This document shows positions 11,430-23,172 of a DNA stretch of 64,000 bases, piece after piece. A model generated the notes under the pieces. It was not told where the DNA came from. It ran no database searches and saw only the letters and a program-made list of their open reading frames with translations. The translations under genes were made by a program, and so were the position numbers. The stretch's first letter is position 1; each line of letters starts with the position of its first letter. The stretch lies in the NCBI RefSeq assembly GCF_048773025.1, contig NC_133544.1, positions 64,097,501-64,161,500 of the forward strand, read 5' to 3'. The stretch is from Camelus bactrianus. Taxonomy: Eukaryota > Chordata > Mammalia > Artiodactyla > Camelidae.

Positions 11430-12184
11430 TGTCACTCACGATACAGTAGTACACAGCGGTGTCTCTCAGGGTAGCCCAGGGCAGGCTCAGGGTGCTGGAC
11501 TTCCTGTCGGTAGGGATAAACAGAGATGCCACCTCATTTGCTGCATTTGTCTTATATCCTTGAATGACAAACTGTGGCCCTTGGTTGGGGAACTTTCGGT
11601 ACCAGAAGATATATTCACTTGTAGCAATGTTGGTGTGGTTACAAGGTATGTTCACTTCTTGTCCTTCATATGAGTCAATGAAGACGGGCTGGATGGTCTT
11701 AGCGAGGCTCAAAGTACCTGTGTGAAATTGAAAACACAACACTAGCTCCTCCTATCCTGAAACCGATTGAAAGTCCAACTCAGCACCTTCCAGGTTCTTC
11801 CTCAAGTAAATCCATCCCACCCTCTACTCCCCCACCATTTACAGACACATACAATTTACTTCTCACTTGGGTGTCAAGACAAATTTTTTTATATTTATTC
11901 TGAGGAATCCATGAACAGAAGTGGCAGGTCTAATTTCTCCCTCCATGGATGGACCAGAGCTTAGTAACCCAGAATATCTTTATTGCTCTTACCCCTCATA
12001 CAAATGCTAAGAAACTGCCTGGAGAAAAACAGGACCTCAAAGCCATCCCTCAAATTTTGGATAAAGAGCAATGGATGGCAGGTAAGGTTATAGATCCCTA
12101 TCCAGAACTGGATCCCAATTCCCTTTAATCCCGAAATAACTCACCCAAGACCAGGAGCACAGTCACTCTTGTCATCTGTCTCAT
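11430..12184 (-). CDS. TRAV4: T-cell receptor alpha V gene, TRAV4
   Basis: L-PART1 is 12145-12184 (ATG at 12184; [13 protein letters not shown] plus one base, donor GTGAGT). The V exon is 11430-11717, with acceptor TTTCACACAG. Joined, the leader ends [10 protein letters not shown], matching the human TRAV4 'TLSLAKT' junction. The V domain has the first cysteine in [14 protein letters not shown], the tryptophan in [12 protein letters not shown] and the second cysteine in AVYYCIVSD. 'QGYKT', 'NEVASLFIP' and '[10 protein letters not shown]' are characteristic of TRAV4. Splice sites and frame are intact and the gene should be expressible; only the RSS nonamer is weak. Upstream, an inverted CCAAT (GATTGGCT on the minus strand) lies near 12330 and is a plausible promoter element. 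Confidence 0.93.
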
Positions 12185-12904
12185 ATTCTAGGTGTGAACC
12201 AGGGACCCAGGGTCTAGGTTCTGTTGCTGAGTCTGAGCCTGGAGCAGGGTGTGAACCAGGGGAGAGGCACAGCAGCGACTGCCAGGGCCCATACTAGCAG
12301 CTCACACAGGGCTGTCCCCGAGCAAGCCAATCGCAGGGTGACAGCTCCTCAGAATGGGCTTCCTGTAAGGTTCAACTGAGCACTCAGCAAGAAAGACAGG
12401 GGGTAAAAACCTCCAGCACAACAGTATAGCAGCCCAGCCTGGCTTTTAGATCTTTGCTAAGGTCTAATCTTTTATACATTTGGTTTGAATGAAACAAACA
12501 TATCAGAGGGTAGATTCCACTGGGCTCCTTACTCCCCAACACTCTTCCACAGTCCTAGAAGGTGGTCATCTACTGTGGTTAGTCTCATACTCATGGAGCT
12601 CTGAGAATAACCCATCTGACCTGGTACTTCGTGCCCAGAAGTCCCCCGTTGACTCCTATGTAAGATGAAATGGAATCTTAATCTTCTTCCACAAAAGACC
12701 AGATGAGACGATCTGAACTGGACCTTTCATCTCCTGACACACTGGTGTCCTTGTATAATTACACTAAGTCCACATCTTACATCTACTACTCAAATCTCAC
12801 TTAACAGATGTTAAACAGGAGAATGGACCCCTCACTAGTCTCTACTGATCAGCTAGGAAAGGACATTTGATGTGGAATCAGTCTCCACGCCAGGGAGGAA
12901 GTAA

Positions 12905-13070
12905 GGAGAAGAAGAGGCACAGGTTCAGAGTCAGATAGACCTAAATCCAAATCCCAGCTCTGCCACCTTGTGACCTTGGACAGCTCACTCCTCTGAGCCT
13001 CAGTTTCTTCATCTGTAAAACAGGGACAATAACACCTACTTCACAGTCAGCCTATGGCATACAGTCAGCA
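12905..13070 (+). repeat. MIR SINE
   Basis: Well preserved MIR body: 'caaatcccagctctgccac', 'tgtgaccttggacagctcac', 'tgagcctcagtttcttcatc', 'tgtaaaacagggacaataac'. Confidence 0.9.
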
Positions 13071-13168
13071 GTAAACTGTAATTCCTTCCCATTCCTTTCC
13101 TTCTTCTCTAAACCACATGCCTCGTACCATAGCCAGTAGAGAGCAGTTGTGTAGGATTATATATGTGA

Positions 13169-13200
13169 TTAAAAATATACATATATATATATATATAAAA
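13169..13200. repeat. AT-rich simple repeat
   Basis: A short (AT)n tract, 'acatatatatatatatata', beside A-rich sequence. Confidence 0.8.
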
Positions 13201-13899
13201 TTCACTCTTCCTTCAAGAAATGTCCAACACAAATTCACAAAAAATTAAAAACAAAAACAGCACAAAAATTAAAAACAAAAACAAAACATCCATTCAGGAA
13301 AAGAGCTAAATCCATAAGACACTATAATGTTAATTGAATAACAGTCCGACATGTTAGTTCTCACATTAATGTGGAAGAAATAGTGGTGTGTTGGGTTCTT
13401 TGCTCATAAAATATGGGAAAGGAAAAGCACTGGAAAATATTGGGGGAGGGCATCTTCTAGGTCTAGAATTGCCCAGTGTATTCTGAGTGACCAATTTTTT
13501 CACTTTCCCGTGGACAGGATCGGTGAGTGATGATGACTTCTGGTAACACTTTGACAGAGTGGATATCACAAGGCATGGAATAAATAACCAGCTTGCCTTC
13601 AGTATCAGGCGGAGGAGAAAGAAGCATTTATAAGGGAGCTAAAGATGCTAGGACCTTGAACACAAATAAAACATAAAAGTGTTACATTTTAGAATCATCT
13701 CGTGATAACAGCGACCCCATGTGGTAAATAGAGTTGAACAGAAGAAATGCTTCACAAAAGTCAACAGTCTCAGACACAGGCAATTTATGAAATGTCTGTC
13801 ATACTTCTTTGTTAAATGCAGTAGCCAGTAGTTTGGCTTGGTCACATGGACCACGGAGGATCTAGACAAACTAGTCATAAGCATGTCTCTGGACACGTT

Positions 13900-14005
13900 A
13901 TTTGGGCAATTTTGTGCAAATCACTTATCCTCGAAAGGCACAGTTTCTTCATCTGTATATGAGAGACTATGGAGATTAATTAAATGAACATAATAAAGTT
14001 TCTTC
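13900..14005 (+). repeat. MIR SINE remnant
   Basis: 'gtgcaaatcacttatcctcg' and 'cacagtttcttcatctgtat' follow the MIR core order. Confidence 0.6.
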
Positions 14006-14235
14006 TACTCTATAGAGTTCTATATAAATACAAACTAGGCTTAATATAGGAAATAACAAGACCAAAATGATCTTATTTTCTCAAGCCAACAAGTAGAACT
14101 TGATGTTTCTATGCTGCTGTCTATTAACTCACTTAGGAGAATATTACTGGACATAAAGCAACTAGAGGAAGAAACACTAGAAGCTTTTCTATGTTGCAGC
14201 CTTTGGAATGAAAGTAATCATTAATGGTTGTGTTG

Positions 14236-14851
14236 TGTTATGCATTGAATTTTGCCCCTCCCTACTTCCCTGCCCCAAAAAAGATCTGTTGGAGTCCTAA
14301 ACCCTAGTACCTCAGAATACGATCTTTATTAGAGTTCCGTATTTACAGAAGTAATCAAGTTAAAATGAAGTTTTTAAACAATAAGTTCTACAAATTTAAA
14401 AAAATGAATTTGGGAGGAGGGTATATAGCTTAAGTGGTAGAGTGTATGCTTAGCATACACAAGGTTCTGGGTTCAATCCCCAGTACGCCCTCTAAAACAT
14501 AATAATAAATAATAAAAGACTGCATTACGATGAAAAATAAAATTATTTTTAATGAAGTTATTTGGTGGGCGCTAATCCAACATGACTAGTGTCCTTATAA
14601 GAAAAGGGAAATTTGGACACGAAGACAGATGCAAATAAAACAAAACAACGTGAAGAGACACAGAGAAAAGACGGCCATCTACAAGCCAAGGAGAGAGGAG
14701 CCTGGAACAAACCCTTCCCTCACAGGCCTCAGAAGGAAACAACCCTGCTGACACCATCATCTTGGGCTTTGAGCTTCTAGAACTGTGAAACAAGAAATTT
14801 CTGTTGTTTAAGCCACCTGGTTTGTTGCAGTGGCCCTATCAAACAAATATA
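14236..14851 (+). repeat. MLT1-type solo LTR (ERVL-MaLR fossil) with a camelid SINE inside
   Basis: Starts with TGTTATGCATTGAATT and carries the MLT1 landmarks in order: 'ggagtcctaaaccctagtac', 'agtgtccttataagaa', 'gccatctacaagccaaggag' and 'tttctgttgtttaagccacc'. Only a single LTR is seen, with no internal region. It is an old, broken MaLR fossil interrupted by a younger tRNA-derived SINE insertion flanked by a 9-bp target duplication. Confidence 0.85.
14373..14550 (+). repeat. Camelid tRNA-derived SINE (Vic/CAM type) insertion
   Basis: The body begins 'gggaggagggtatatagctt' with the A box region 'agtggtagagtgtatgctta' and the B box 'ggttcaatcccc', ending in A/T-rich 'aataataaataataa'. The 9-bp direct repeat AATGAAGTT at 14364-14372 and 14551-14559 frames an insert that includes about 40 bp of extra AT-rich sequence before the SINE start. 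The tRNA-like body places the genome among camelids. Confidence 0.85.
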
Positions 14852-15282
14852 TGGTGCTAATGACTATGTTATATGTCATATACGCTCCTCTGGAAAGCCT
14901 TTTTAGTGTTCACTCCTGGGTCAACACAGGAGCATATACGTGCATTAATGTTATTTGTTATATATATTGTAATAAAAAACTAAAACCCTTATTAAAGCAA
15001 ATTTTAGAAATTTCCTGAGATTAAGAAAGGAAACCATGCCCTATAGCAAAAGTCACCAACCAAAGAAATATTTTGAATTTTTAAAAAGTAGGTTTTTCTC
15101 TGGTTATTAAAGTAATGAATTCTAAATTTCAGAATTTGGAAAATATGGAAAAGTCTAAAACCTAAAACTTATATGTAATGCCATATCCCAGAAATATTAT
15201 TGATAATATTTGGATATATTTCTTTTCAGTCCTTTGTCTATGCATAAATATTTTTTGCAAAATTGGATTGCATGTGTACATA

Positions 15283-15307
15283 CACACAAATACATACACA
15301 CACACAA

Positions 15308-15346
<39 letters not shown>
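15283..15346. repeat. (CA)n microsatellite
   Basis: An interrupted then pure CA repeat, beginning 'catacacacaaatacataca' and ending with about 18 uninterrupted CA units. Confidence 0.97.
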
Positions 15347-15347
<1 letters not shown>

Positions 15348-15654
15348 TTGGGTGCCCTGGAGGGTTTTAACTTAATGTTATTTCATAAATATTTTGCCTG
15401 TCAATAAATATACATAGAATTTCAATTCTAACTGAAAAATTCCTCAAAATATTCCATGATGGAGATGTATTATAATTTACTCACCAATTTTCCTAGTATT
15501 AAATATTTGGATTTTAGAAAGAATGCTATGACAAAGACCTTTGTATGTAAATCTCTGTCTAAACTTCCAACTATTTTTTTTAGAGTAGCTTTTACAAAAG
15601 GAATTTCCTTGATTAAAGAGTAAGAATATTTTAAGATTCTTGGTAAGTATTAAC

Positions 15655-15975
15655 TTACTCAATTAAACAATATTTGTGGAGTCCCTACTCAGGTCAGGCA
15701 CTGAACTAGACACTGGACATTCAATGATGAGAAAGATCCAGTGGTCTAGTGAGAAGAAAGAGAATTTTAAAAGTAGCAATAGCCCTTATGATAACTACCT
15801 TGATAGGGAACGTACAGTACTATAGGAACATACAGGTACTGAAACTGCTTAAATTGTGGAATTCCAGGAACCCTTCTCAGGCAGAGTGACACCTAAACTA
15901 AAATTTAAGAGAACAGAAGGGAAGAACCTGGTAACGACTGGGTCAAGTAGGAAGAGGCAGAAGGAAGAGCATCTA
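15655..15975 (-). repeat. L2-type LINE remnant
   Basis: The reverse-orientation L2 3' end pattern is visible: 'aatatttgtggagtccctac', 'caggcactgaactagacact', then 'tctcaggcagagtgacacct'. It is diverged. Confidence 0.6.
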
Positions 15976-16929
15976 GACACACCTGGAAGCGAGAGAGTGA
16001 ATGGCACTTGGGTAGACAGTGGTTCCACTGTTTGCTATAGAAAACAAGCAAACAAACAAACAAACAGGGAATAAGATTGACCTGTTTTGTTTTGTATCTT
16101 TTGTTTAGAGAAGGAGAGAAGATGAAGCACTAAGCTTTGCACCACTTAATTTTAGGAGCTTCTGGATTCTTGCAGAGAACCCAGTGAAATTCATTATACA
16201 ATCAGAAAAAGAACAGAGTGGGGGCAGAAGATGGCTCCATGGAGGGTGGTTCTTCTTGGGCAGAGGTGCCCAGGCAAGGGCAAGTTCTCACATGATGGAG
16301 AAGGTAGCTGTCCACATTTAGTGTTCTCAGGAAAACCAGGACAATTTTCTGCTCCCCTCCCCCAAATGTTTCTCTACCCCTCCCCTTCTCTAAAATGCTT
16401 AAAATTGTATTTCAGGGACAAAAATAGTGATTCCACAAGTAATTTTTTGAAAAGTTGTTGCCTGAATGCAATTTAACCACAATATAAATAGATAATATTA
16501 GCACCTTTCCTAAAAGCAGGTTTTTGAGTATAGAAGACTCACATACAGTCAACCAGAGCTTTTCCCAGAATGCTCTAAATTGGACAGACAAAGAGAAAGA
16601 CTGACAGACAGAGAGGTCAACATTAAGTCCAGGCCCTCTCAAGGGTATACATAAGATGTGAACTTAGGAGCCTACATGTTTAAACTACATATTTAAATTT
16701 TCCCTTGATTCAAATTCTCCCATTACATACTCTCTCTCTCCTTCCTTCACAGCTAATTTACCTCTACTTTTTTCATCTCAGACAGCATTCTGTGCAATTC
16801 TCAATCTTAGCACTTACCGAACTGTTCGTTTACTATTCGTTCCTAAAACAAACACTTTTTAAAACAGGGACCATTTTGGGAGTTAGGGCTATACCACTGC
16901 TGAAATTACAGTCTCACGAGCCAGTAGGC

Positions 16930-17125
16930 TCATGGAGAAGTGGAGTGGTTAGACCACACACCTGAGAGGCAGACTGCCTGGGTTTCGATTTACTGTTTAT
17001 TAGTTTTGTGCCTTGAGAAAGATACTTGTTCTCAGTGCCTTACTTCCTTCATTCTGTAAAGTAAAGCTTATGTTAATAGTTGTGAGAATTAATTGGGTTC
17101 GTAAGTGTTTGGGATCACACCTGGA
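16930..17125 (+). repeat. MIR SINE remnant
   Basis: 'gcagactgcctgggtttcga', 'ttagttttgtgccttgag' and 'tgtgagaattaattgggtt' keep MIR order. The region after 17150 resembles the 'cagcacctggcaca..aataaatact' tail. Confidence 0.65.
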
Positions 17126-17337
17126 ACCTCGAGATCAAGGATGGCTTCTTTCACCTTTTCATGATCAGTGCTCAGCACAGCACCTGGCACAGAAGGATTC
17201 AATAAATACTTGCCAAATGAACAAATTCTGTGGCTTTAAATGGTAATTTAGTTATGATGAGTGACATATCCTAGACCGGCACTCCCCCTTGTGGAGGGAC
17301 ATCAAGGCTTCAGGAAAACGTTTTTTCTGTACTCAGA

Positions 17338-17376
17338 GGTTTGTATTCAGCGATGCCTGCAGCCCCCACCACTGTG
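17338..17376 (-). promoter_or_regulatory. V-RSS of TRAV3 (23-bp spacer)
   Basis: Heptamer CACAGTG (17370-17376), 23-bp spacer, nonamer ATACAAACC (17338-17346). The signal is good although the V exon it serves is defective. Confidence 0.9.
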
Positions 17377-17808
17377 TCTGTCACAGCACGGAAGTACAAT
17401 GCGGAGTCGCTCCCTTGGACAGACGCTTTCTTCAGGTGGAAAGGGGTTTGGCTCTTATTAAATTCAGCTTCAAAACCGTAGTTGCCTTTAACCAGGTTGT
17501 CCCCTGCGATGTATTTCAGAAGGAACTGGAGACCTTGGCTGGGATATTGGACATACCAAAAGCGATAAGGGGTCCCAGAAAGGGAATAGGCGCATTTCAC
17601 AGTCAGTGGCTCCCCTTCGGCGCCAGTGATCGGCTCTTTCAGCTGAGTCGCTGACTGGGCTCTCAGTCCGCCGGTAAACTAACCCACACTGCATCAGCGA
17701 AGCTGCTGAAAAGAACATAAGTGGACAATACAAGTGGGAAAAGGGACGGGAATATCACTTACTCAGTGTAAAGAGAATCGCAAGCGTCGAGATGCAAGCA
17801 GAGGCCAT
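17377..17808 (-). pseudogene. TRAV3: TRAV3 V gene with lost splice acceptor and lost second cysteine
   Basis: L-PART1 is 17763-17808 (ATG at 17808; MASACISTLAILFTL plus one base, donor GTAAGT), close to the human TRAV3 leader. The V frame is open from SGLRAQSATQLKEP through 'VKCAYSLSGTPYRFWYVQYP', 'KYIAGDNLVKGNYGFEAEFN' and 'KKASVQGSDSALYF', all TRAV3-like. There are two defects. The acceptor expected immediately before GCGGACTG at 17671 reads CG instead of AG (ACCG). The second conserved cysteine is arginine (YFRAVTD, codon CGT). The nearest upstream AG (TTAG) would join the leader out of frame. The RSS is intact, so it could still rearrange but should not give a normal chain. It is a host V gene that decayed recently, since the rest of the frame is unbroken. 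Confidence 0.88.
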
Positions 17809-18690
17809 GGCTCAAGCTGAGCTCGCCAGGGGCTCCTTTCCAACCCACCTTTGCTGGAGATACGGCCTCCGCCCAGAGACTAGGTTCTCAAAGAGTTACC
17901 AGCACCCCTCTGTCAGCACAGCGTTTTGCAAATGGCCCTGGTGTTCCTTGCACCTGTACCTTCTCTCTGTTGAGCAAGCTCTTGCTGGGGCTCCTCAAAG
18001 CTCCATGGGAAGCAAAACTGCACCTCTTACAACCAGGGACAAAACTCACACTGCAGCGCCCCCTAGAGCCCACACACAGAACCAGGTGACTTTACTGTCA
18101 AGCAGCAGATGCTTCCAGGTGTTAATCACTGACATTCGGGTTTACAGCTGCCCTATCAATCAGGCAAAACGTGGATATATGCCAAATGTATGTATGGGAA
18201 TATCTATCCAGCATTCTGATCAATGTATAAAGACAAATAAGTCCAATTAAAACAACAGTCCAGTATAAGCTTTAGTGCTGTAACTATATTTTCCAGGTAA
18301 TTGCCCACTCTCTGCTTCTTCCGTCCTCTACAGATGCAGCACACACAGCATGCAAGACTATGCCTAGATAGTGCTGTGACTCAGATATCATTTACCTTCA
18401 GCCACTTAATGATGAATTCTGGGAGCCACAAATGAACCAAGCTTTTAGGAGGTTTATATTTTTAATCTTGCTCTAGACATACTGGTAATTCCCTTGACAG
18501 TGCTGTTGAAGAGATCCAAACATCTCATGGATAGATGGCCTAGGCTGCCTTCTAGAATTTTACCTCCAGATATTCGTGTTTTACTTCTTTTTAGTTTGGT
18601 GTCCCTCTGTTTTATGGGGAAGCTCTGAGGTTGAGTTATTTTTGTTTTTTGTGTTTTATTTTGTTTTAATGGCACAGGAGCAAAGAGAAA
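17809..18690. other. TRAV3 upstream region and intergenic sequence
   Basis: No gene was recognised. An octamer-like TTTGCAAAT lies near 17926-17934 and an E-box near 17950, roughly 120-140 bp above the TRAV3 ATG, compatible with a V promoter. The sequence further up is unique-looking. Confidence 0.4.
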
Positions 18691-18954
18691 AATCATGTGA
18701 CTGGCATATTATAGGTGCTCAATAAATATTTGTCAAATGATTAAAATTTTAAATAAGTACACTGAGCTAGCAGAAATCCATATAATGAGAATTGACTGTA
18801 CATGCTGGACACCAAGCAATGGAGTAAAGGCTCTGTTTACCTTCATTCATTATAAATGAATTTTCTTCACAGAGGTCCTCTCTTCCAAGGGTTCACTCCA
18901 AAACTAACTGCCTTGGCATCCTGGTAATTCCAGGAGAAAACCTTGAAAGTCAAT

Positions 18955-19095
18955 TTATTCTCACAAATTACTATTGAGTTCCTACTATGTGCAAGACATA
19001 ATTTGCATTTAAGAGATAAACAGGGAAACAAGACTTAGCCCTTGCCCTCAAGAAACTTTCCATTCATTTTGGTAGATGGAATACTAATTCAGAAG
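18955..19095 (-). repeat. L2-type LINE remnant
   Basis: 'attgagttcctactatgtgc' and 'cccttgccctcaagaaactt' match the reverse-orientation L2 3' region. Confidence 0.6.
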
Positions 19096-19109
19096 ATAAA
19101 CCGATAGCA

Positions 19110-19555
19110 AACTAAAGTATTTTTCTTTCTCTTACTGGCTTACTTCACTTAGAAAGAGAAAGAAAAATACCACATGATATCACGCATATGTGGGATCTAA
19201 AAGAAAGAAAGAAAGAAAAAGAGACACTAATGAACTCATCTACAAAACAGAAACAGACTCGCAGACATAGTAAACAATCTTATGGTTACTGGGGGAAAGG
19301 GAGTGGGACGGAATAAATTTGGGAGTTGGAGATTTGTAAATGTTCACCACTATATATAAAAATAGGTTAAAAAATTTCTTCTGTATAACACAGGGAATTA
19401 TATTCAGTATCTTGTAATAACCTTGAATGAAAAAGAATATGAAAATGAGTATATGTATGTATATGCATGACTGGGACATTGTGCTGTACACCAGAAATGG
19501 ACACATTGTAACTAACTATACTTCAATTTAAAAAAAAAAAAAAGAGAGAGGAAAA
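19110..19555 (+). repeat. Cetartiodactyl LINE-1 3' end with poly-A
   Basis: Clear L1 3' UTR: 'accacatgatatcacgcata', 'gaactcatctacaaaacaga', 'aacagactcgcagacatagt', 'gtgctgtacaccagaaatgg' and 'cttcaatttaaaaaaa'. It is one of the younger L1 pieces in the window. Confidence 0.9.
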
Positions 19556-20311
19556 ACTAAAGTAAAATGTGCTAGAATTGTAGCAATGAAAAAATCCCTA
19601 GGGATGTTCCATCCAAATGAGAAAAGAAAGGACCTCACAAAGCTTTGGGAATTTAGCTAATTAAAAAGAAGTATTCTAGTTCAAGCTGTAATAGGGACAG
19701 GGATGTGCTTCACAAGATGTTCCTCTTGAGTGCAAGGAAAAAAACGAGACTTAGTGTTTGCGCTTATCTTAACTTTTTCTAATTTCTACTTTTGTTTGTC
19801 ATGTTCATTATCATAATCTATATGCATATAGATGTACCTGTGTTGGAAGAGTAACGTATTTCACTGATATGAATACCTTGGGACCATTGTACTACAGGGA
19901 GCTTTTCTCAGCAGAGGGAACTACTATTCAGATTTGTTGGTTTTGAGCCTACAACAGTGCTGCTACACTGTTACCTTAATGGCTTGTCCCTACTGGTCAC
20001 TTTATTTTCTGCAACCCAGACAGTTAATAGAGCTTCAGAGACACGGTTTTCAGTTGGGCTCTTTTCCCTTAGCTCTTTTTGAGCTATAAAGCTACTTAAT
20101 CCTAGGGTTCAAAATAGTATAAAATATTTTGCCTCTTTATGTCCCACTTGCTGTCGATGGAGCAAAATATCGAGTTCTTTTGAGACTCCCTCTATCCCCT
20201 GACGTACAGGATGTTCTTTAACATAAAAAGTGGTGTCCATTCCGGTCTGGAGATTTGTGAAGCAAGGAGATGTGTTGGAGCAGTATTTCTTGGCAAGAAT
20301 TGGAAGGACTA

Positions 20312-20774
20312 TGGTATACTAACCGTCCTAGTCCCAGTGCTGCTGAAACAGAGCACCAAAAACCAGGCAGCTTAAAACAGCAGAAATTTATTGTCTTACA
20401 GTTCTGGAAGCTAGACATCCTAAATCAAGGTGTTAGCCAGGCCATACTCGCTCTGACAGCTCTAGGAGAGAGTCCTTTTTTACCCCCTTTGAGCTTCTGG
20501 TGTTTGCTGGTCATCTGTGCTGTTCCTTGGCATTTAGATGCACCACTCCCGCCAGTTGGCCATCCTCTCCCTGTGTCTCTTCACATTGTCTTCCTTCTTC
20601 GCTTGTCTGTCTCTGTGTCAAAATTTTCCCTTTTTCTAAGGACACCAGTCCTAATGACTTTATGCTAGCTTTATTACTTCTAGATCTTATTTCCAAATAA
20701 GGTCACATTCTGAGGTACTGAGAGCTATGACTTCAACATACCTTTTTCGGGAGGACACAATTCAACCCATAACA
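20312..20774 (-). repeat. MLT1-type solo LTR (ERVL-MaLR fossil), reverse orientation
   Basis: Read on the minus strand it starts TGTTATGGGTTGAATTGTGT and shows 'ctcagaatgtgaccttattt', 'aggactggtgtcctta' and 'aataaatttctgctgtttta'. It is near full-length as a solo LTR with no internal region, old and broken. Confidence 0.88.
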
Positions 20775-21627
20775 CTAACCCCTGGAAGAAAATGGAAGTA
20801 ATTCTGCATTCCAATCCCCACCCATTCTCTGTGGTTCCCTGATCCTCAGAAACTGAAGAAGAGTAGCCAGGTGGGCTCCATGGCCCCACTCAACCCTCCC
20901 ACAAAAAAGAAATAAAGCAGTGAAGTTAGAGAAGGTAGGTCCCATAGGAGCAAGGAAAGATACCCTACTGTGAGAGTGAGTTGGGGTCTTAAATCTCTCG
21001 TGGAGCCAATGGTAGATACAGATAGCCCTCTGAGGAAGTCCTTAGACATTTGAAGAACTAGGTGAGCTATGGCCCCCAAGAAAACTTCACCGTCAATGCA
21101 GATTCAACTAGCAGTGAACAGAGCAGATGGATCCAGGGAGACCTCAGACAGCCCCATGCCACCTGCCTTGGCCAGTTAGGTAAGCCCTCTAGCCCTGTTT
21201 TCATGTTTAGTCTCAGGAGCCCTACAACAGTTTTTTCACCCAGGAATTTTTTTTTTATTTTGTTTTGCATTTTGGGGAAGTAAACCTCCAAAACGATGGC
21301 AAGCTCTATACACATACAAACTCCCAAGATCTGAGAGTACACGGAATTTTACTCCCTGTTGAATGCTTCACTCTTTGTCACCATGGAACTGAGAGCTTCG
21401 TGATACCTTTAAGGCTGAGCCATCACTGCCGCTCTCTTCTCTGTAATTCCTCTCATGCTGCATTTTCCTCTTCTTTTATTTCGTTCCTTTTCCACTTTCA
21501 CCCTTGGATAATAATGTCTTTAGTGTTCTATATTTGAGCTGGAAAAAAACCTGGTTGGAAGACTAGTAGTTGACTGTTTAAACAAGAGAATCAAAGCACC
21601 AATGTAAAAGGTCGGGTTTTCAATACA

Positions 21628-21671
<44 letters not shown>
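21628..21671. repeat. (CA)n microsatellite
   Basis: About 22 uninterrupted CA units. Confidence 0.98.
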
Positions 21672-21673
<2 letters not shown>

Positions 21674-22774
21674 TCCTCAGTGAATTGAAAATAACTTCCT
21701 ATATGAACAAAAAGAATTTCTGTCTCTTTTCTTGCATGACAAAGCAATGAGAGGGGCACCATTTATGGAGCAACAACTGTGCATACACATGGCACCGTGC
21801 AGGACTCATAAAGAAGACACACACATACATCTCCTTTTCAAATATTTCATTTGGTTAAAAGATAAATCTAACACACTTTTAAACAAGCAATAATCCAAAA
21901 TAGAATATGCCTAAAAAATTAGCATGTAACTGGTACAAACATACACCAATTTATATTTGCATACCATGGAGATATTTGGATATTACTGAAATTGGTTGAA
22001 GCCTCAAGATCTGGAGTCCAGAGTCTGGCATTCCCAGATCAAACTTGGCTGAGCAACAGAATCATCAAAGAGATATTTATGGAAAATACAGATTTCCAGG
22101 CCCTCCTCCTGCAAACCCTGATTCAGTTCACCTGGAATGCAGCAAAAAAGAATCTATTTTTTGAACAAGATTGCAGAGACTTCTGATAAAAAAGTTTTGG
22201 AAACACTGATCTACAGTAGGACTTTGGTCCCTAAAGTGGGAGGGACACATCTGGGGGAAAAGACAAAAATAACTTAACAAGAATATGGGAAGAATATATT
22301 ACAACTTCTATTTTTTTAGTTTAAAAAATCAGAAGGAGATTGAACTTTTCTAATATTTCATATACCGACTGACACTGGCATCCTCACTGGGTCTGTATGT
22401 TAGATTATAAAACGTAAAATATCCTGAGGGAAGGACTGAGATTCCAAACTCAGGGCTGTTGATAGTAGCCACTCTCATTCATTCCCTTTCAGCTTATTGT
22501 ATTATCCAGTGTTAACTAAAGTACCCTTTATATATTGAGACATGTCTTGAAAATATTCCTGCGAAGAGCCTGAAGCTAGCATATAATATTTAAAATGCAA
22601 AGGCAGAAAGCAAAAAGAAAATGGCACAGTAAACGTGACTCTTCATCCTATCACAGTTCATCATCAGCCATTTTACAAGGGAAAGCAAATAATCTAACCA
22701 GATTTTGAAAGAAATGACTCAAAAGTATTCCAATTATCAAGAAGACTATTTAAATTGTAACAACTTTGGAGAGT

Positions 22775-22920
22775 GATGATGGTAACTAGACTTACTGTAA
22801 TAATCATTTCATAATGTATAAAAAATACCAAATCCTTCACTATGTTGTACACCTGAAACTATATTATAGTATGGCAATTATAACTCAATTAAAATTAAAT
22901 CAAAAATTTTTAAAAAAGAC
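22775..22920 (+). repeat. LINE-1 3' end fragment
   Basis: 'gatgatggtaactagactta', 'tgttgtacacctgaaactat' and 'gcaattataactcaatt' followed by an A-rich tail: the terminal piece of an L1 3' UTR. Confidence 0.75.
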
Positions 22921-23133
22921 TATTTAAAACATGGATTTATAGAACCATTATTGAATCCCTCCCTAAAAGTATATTTTCCTATGTACATTTACTAATATAT
23001 AGTTTCTGAACTCAAATTATTTTTCTAATAGCAGTGCCAAATGGAAGGGCTTGGGGAATGCTGAATTGGGGGTGGTGGGGGCAATAATTATTGCTCATCT
23101 CTTTTCCACCCCCTGCAAAGGCTGTGATCTCTC

Positions 23134-23172
23134 AGTTTCTGTTCAGTGCTTTAAGGGTTCCCTGCCCCTGTG
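23134..23172 (-). promoter_or_regulatory. V-RSS of TRAV2 with variant heptamer
   Basis: Heptamer CACAGGG (23166-23172) differs from CACAGTG at one base. The spacer is 23 bp and the nonamer ACAGAAACT (23134-23142) is good. Confidence 0.85.

Noticed and set aside
14411-14500. tRNA-like gene
   Set aside because: The A and B boxes belong to a tRNA-derived SINE with an A-rich tail and target duplication, not a functional tRNA.
17792-18250. Plus-strand frame of 152 codons over TRAV3 upstream sequence
   Set aside because: It runs antisense to the TRAV3 leader, has no recognisable domain and no promoter; probably chance.
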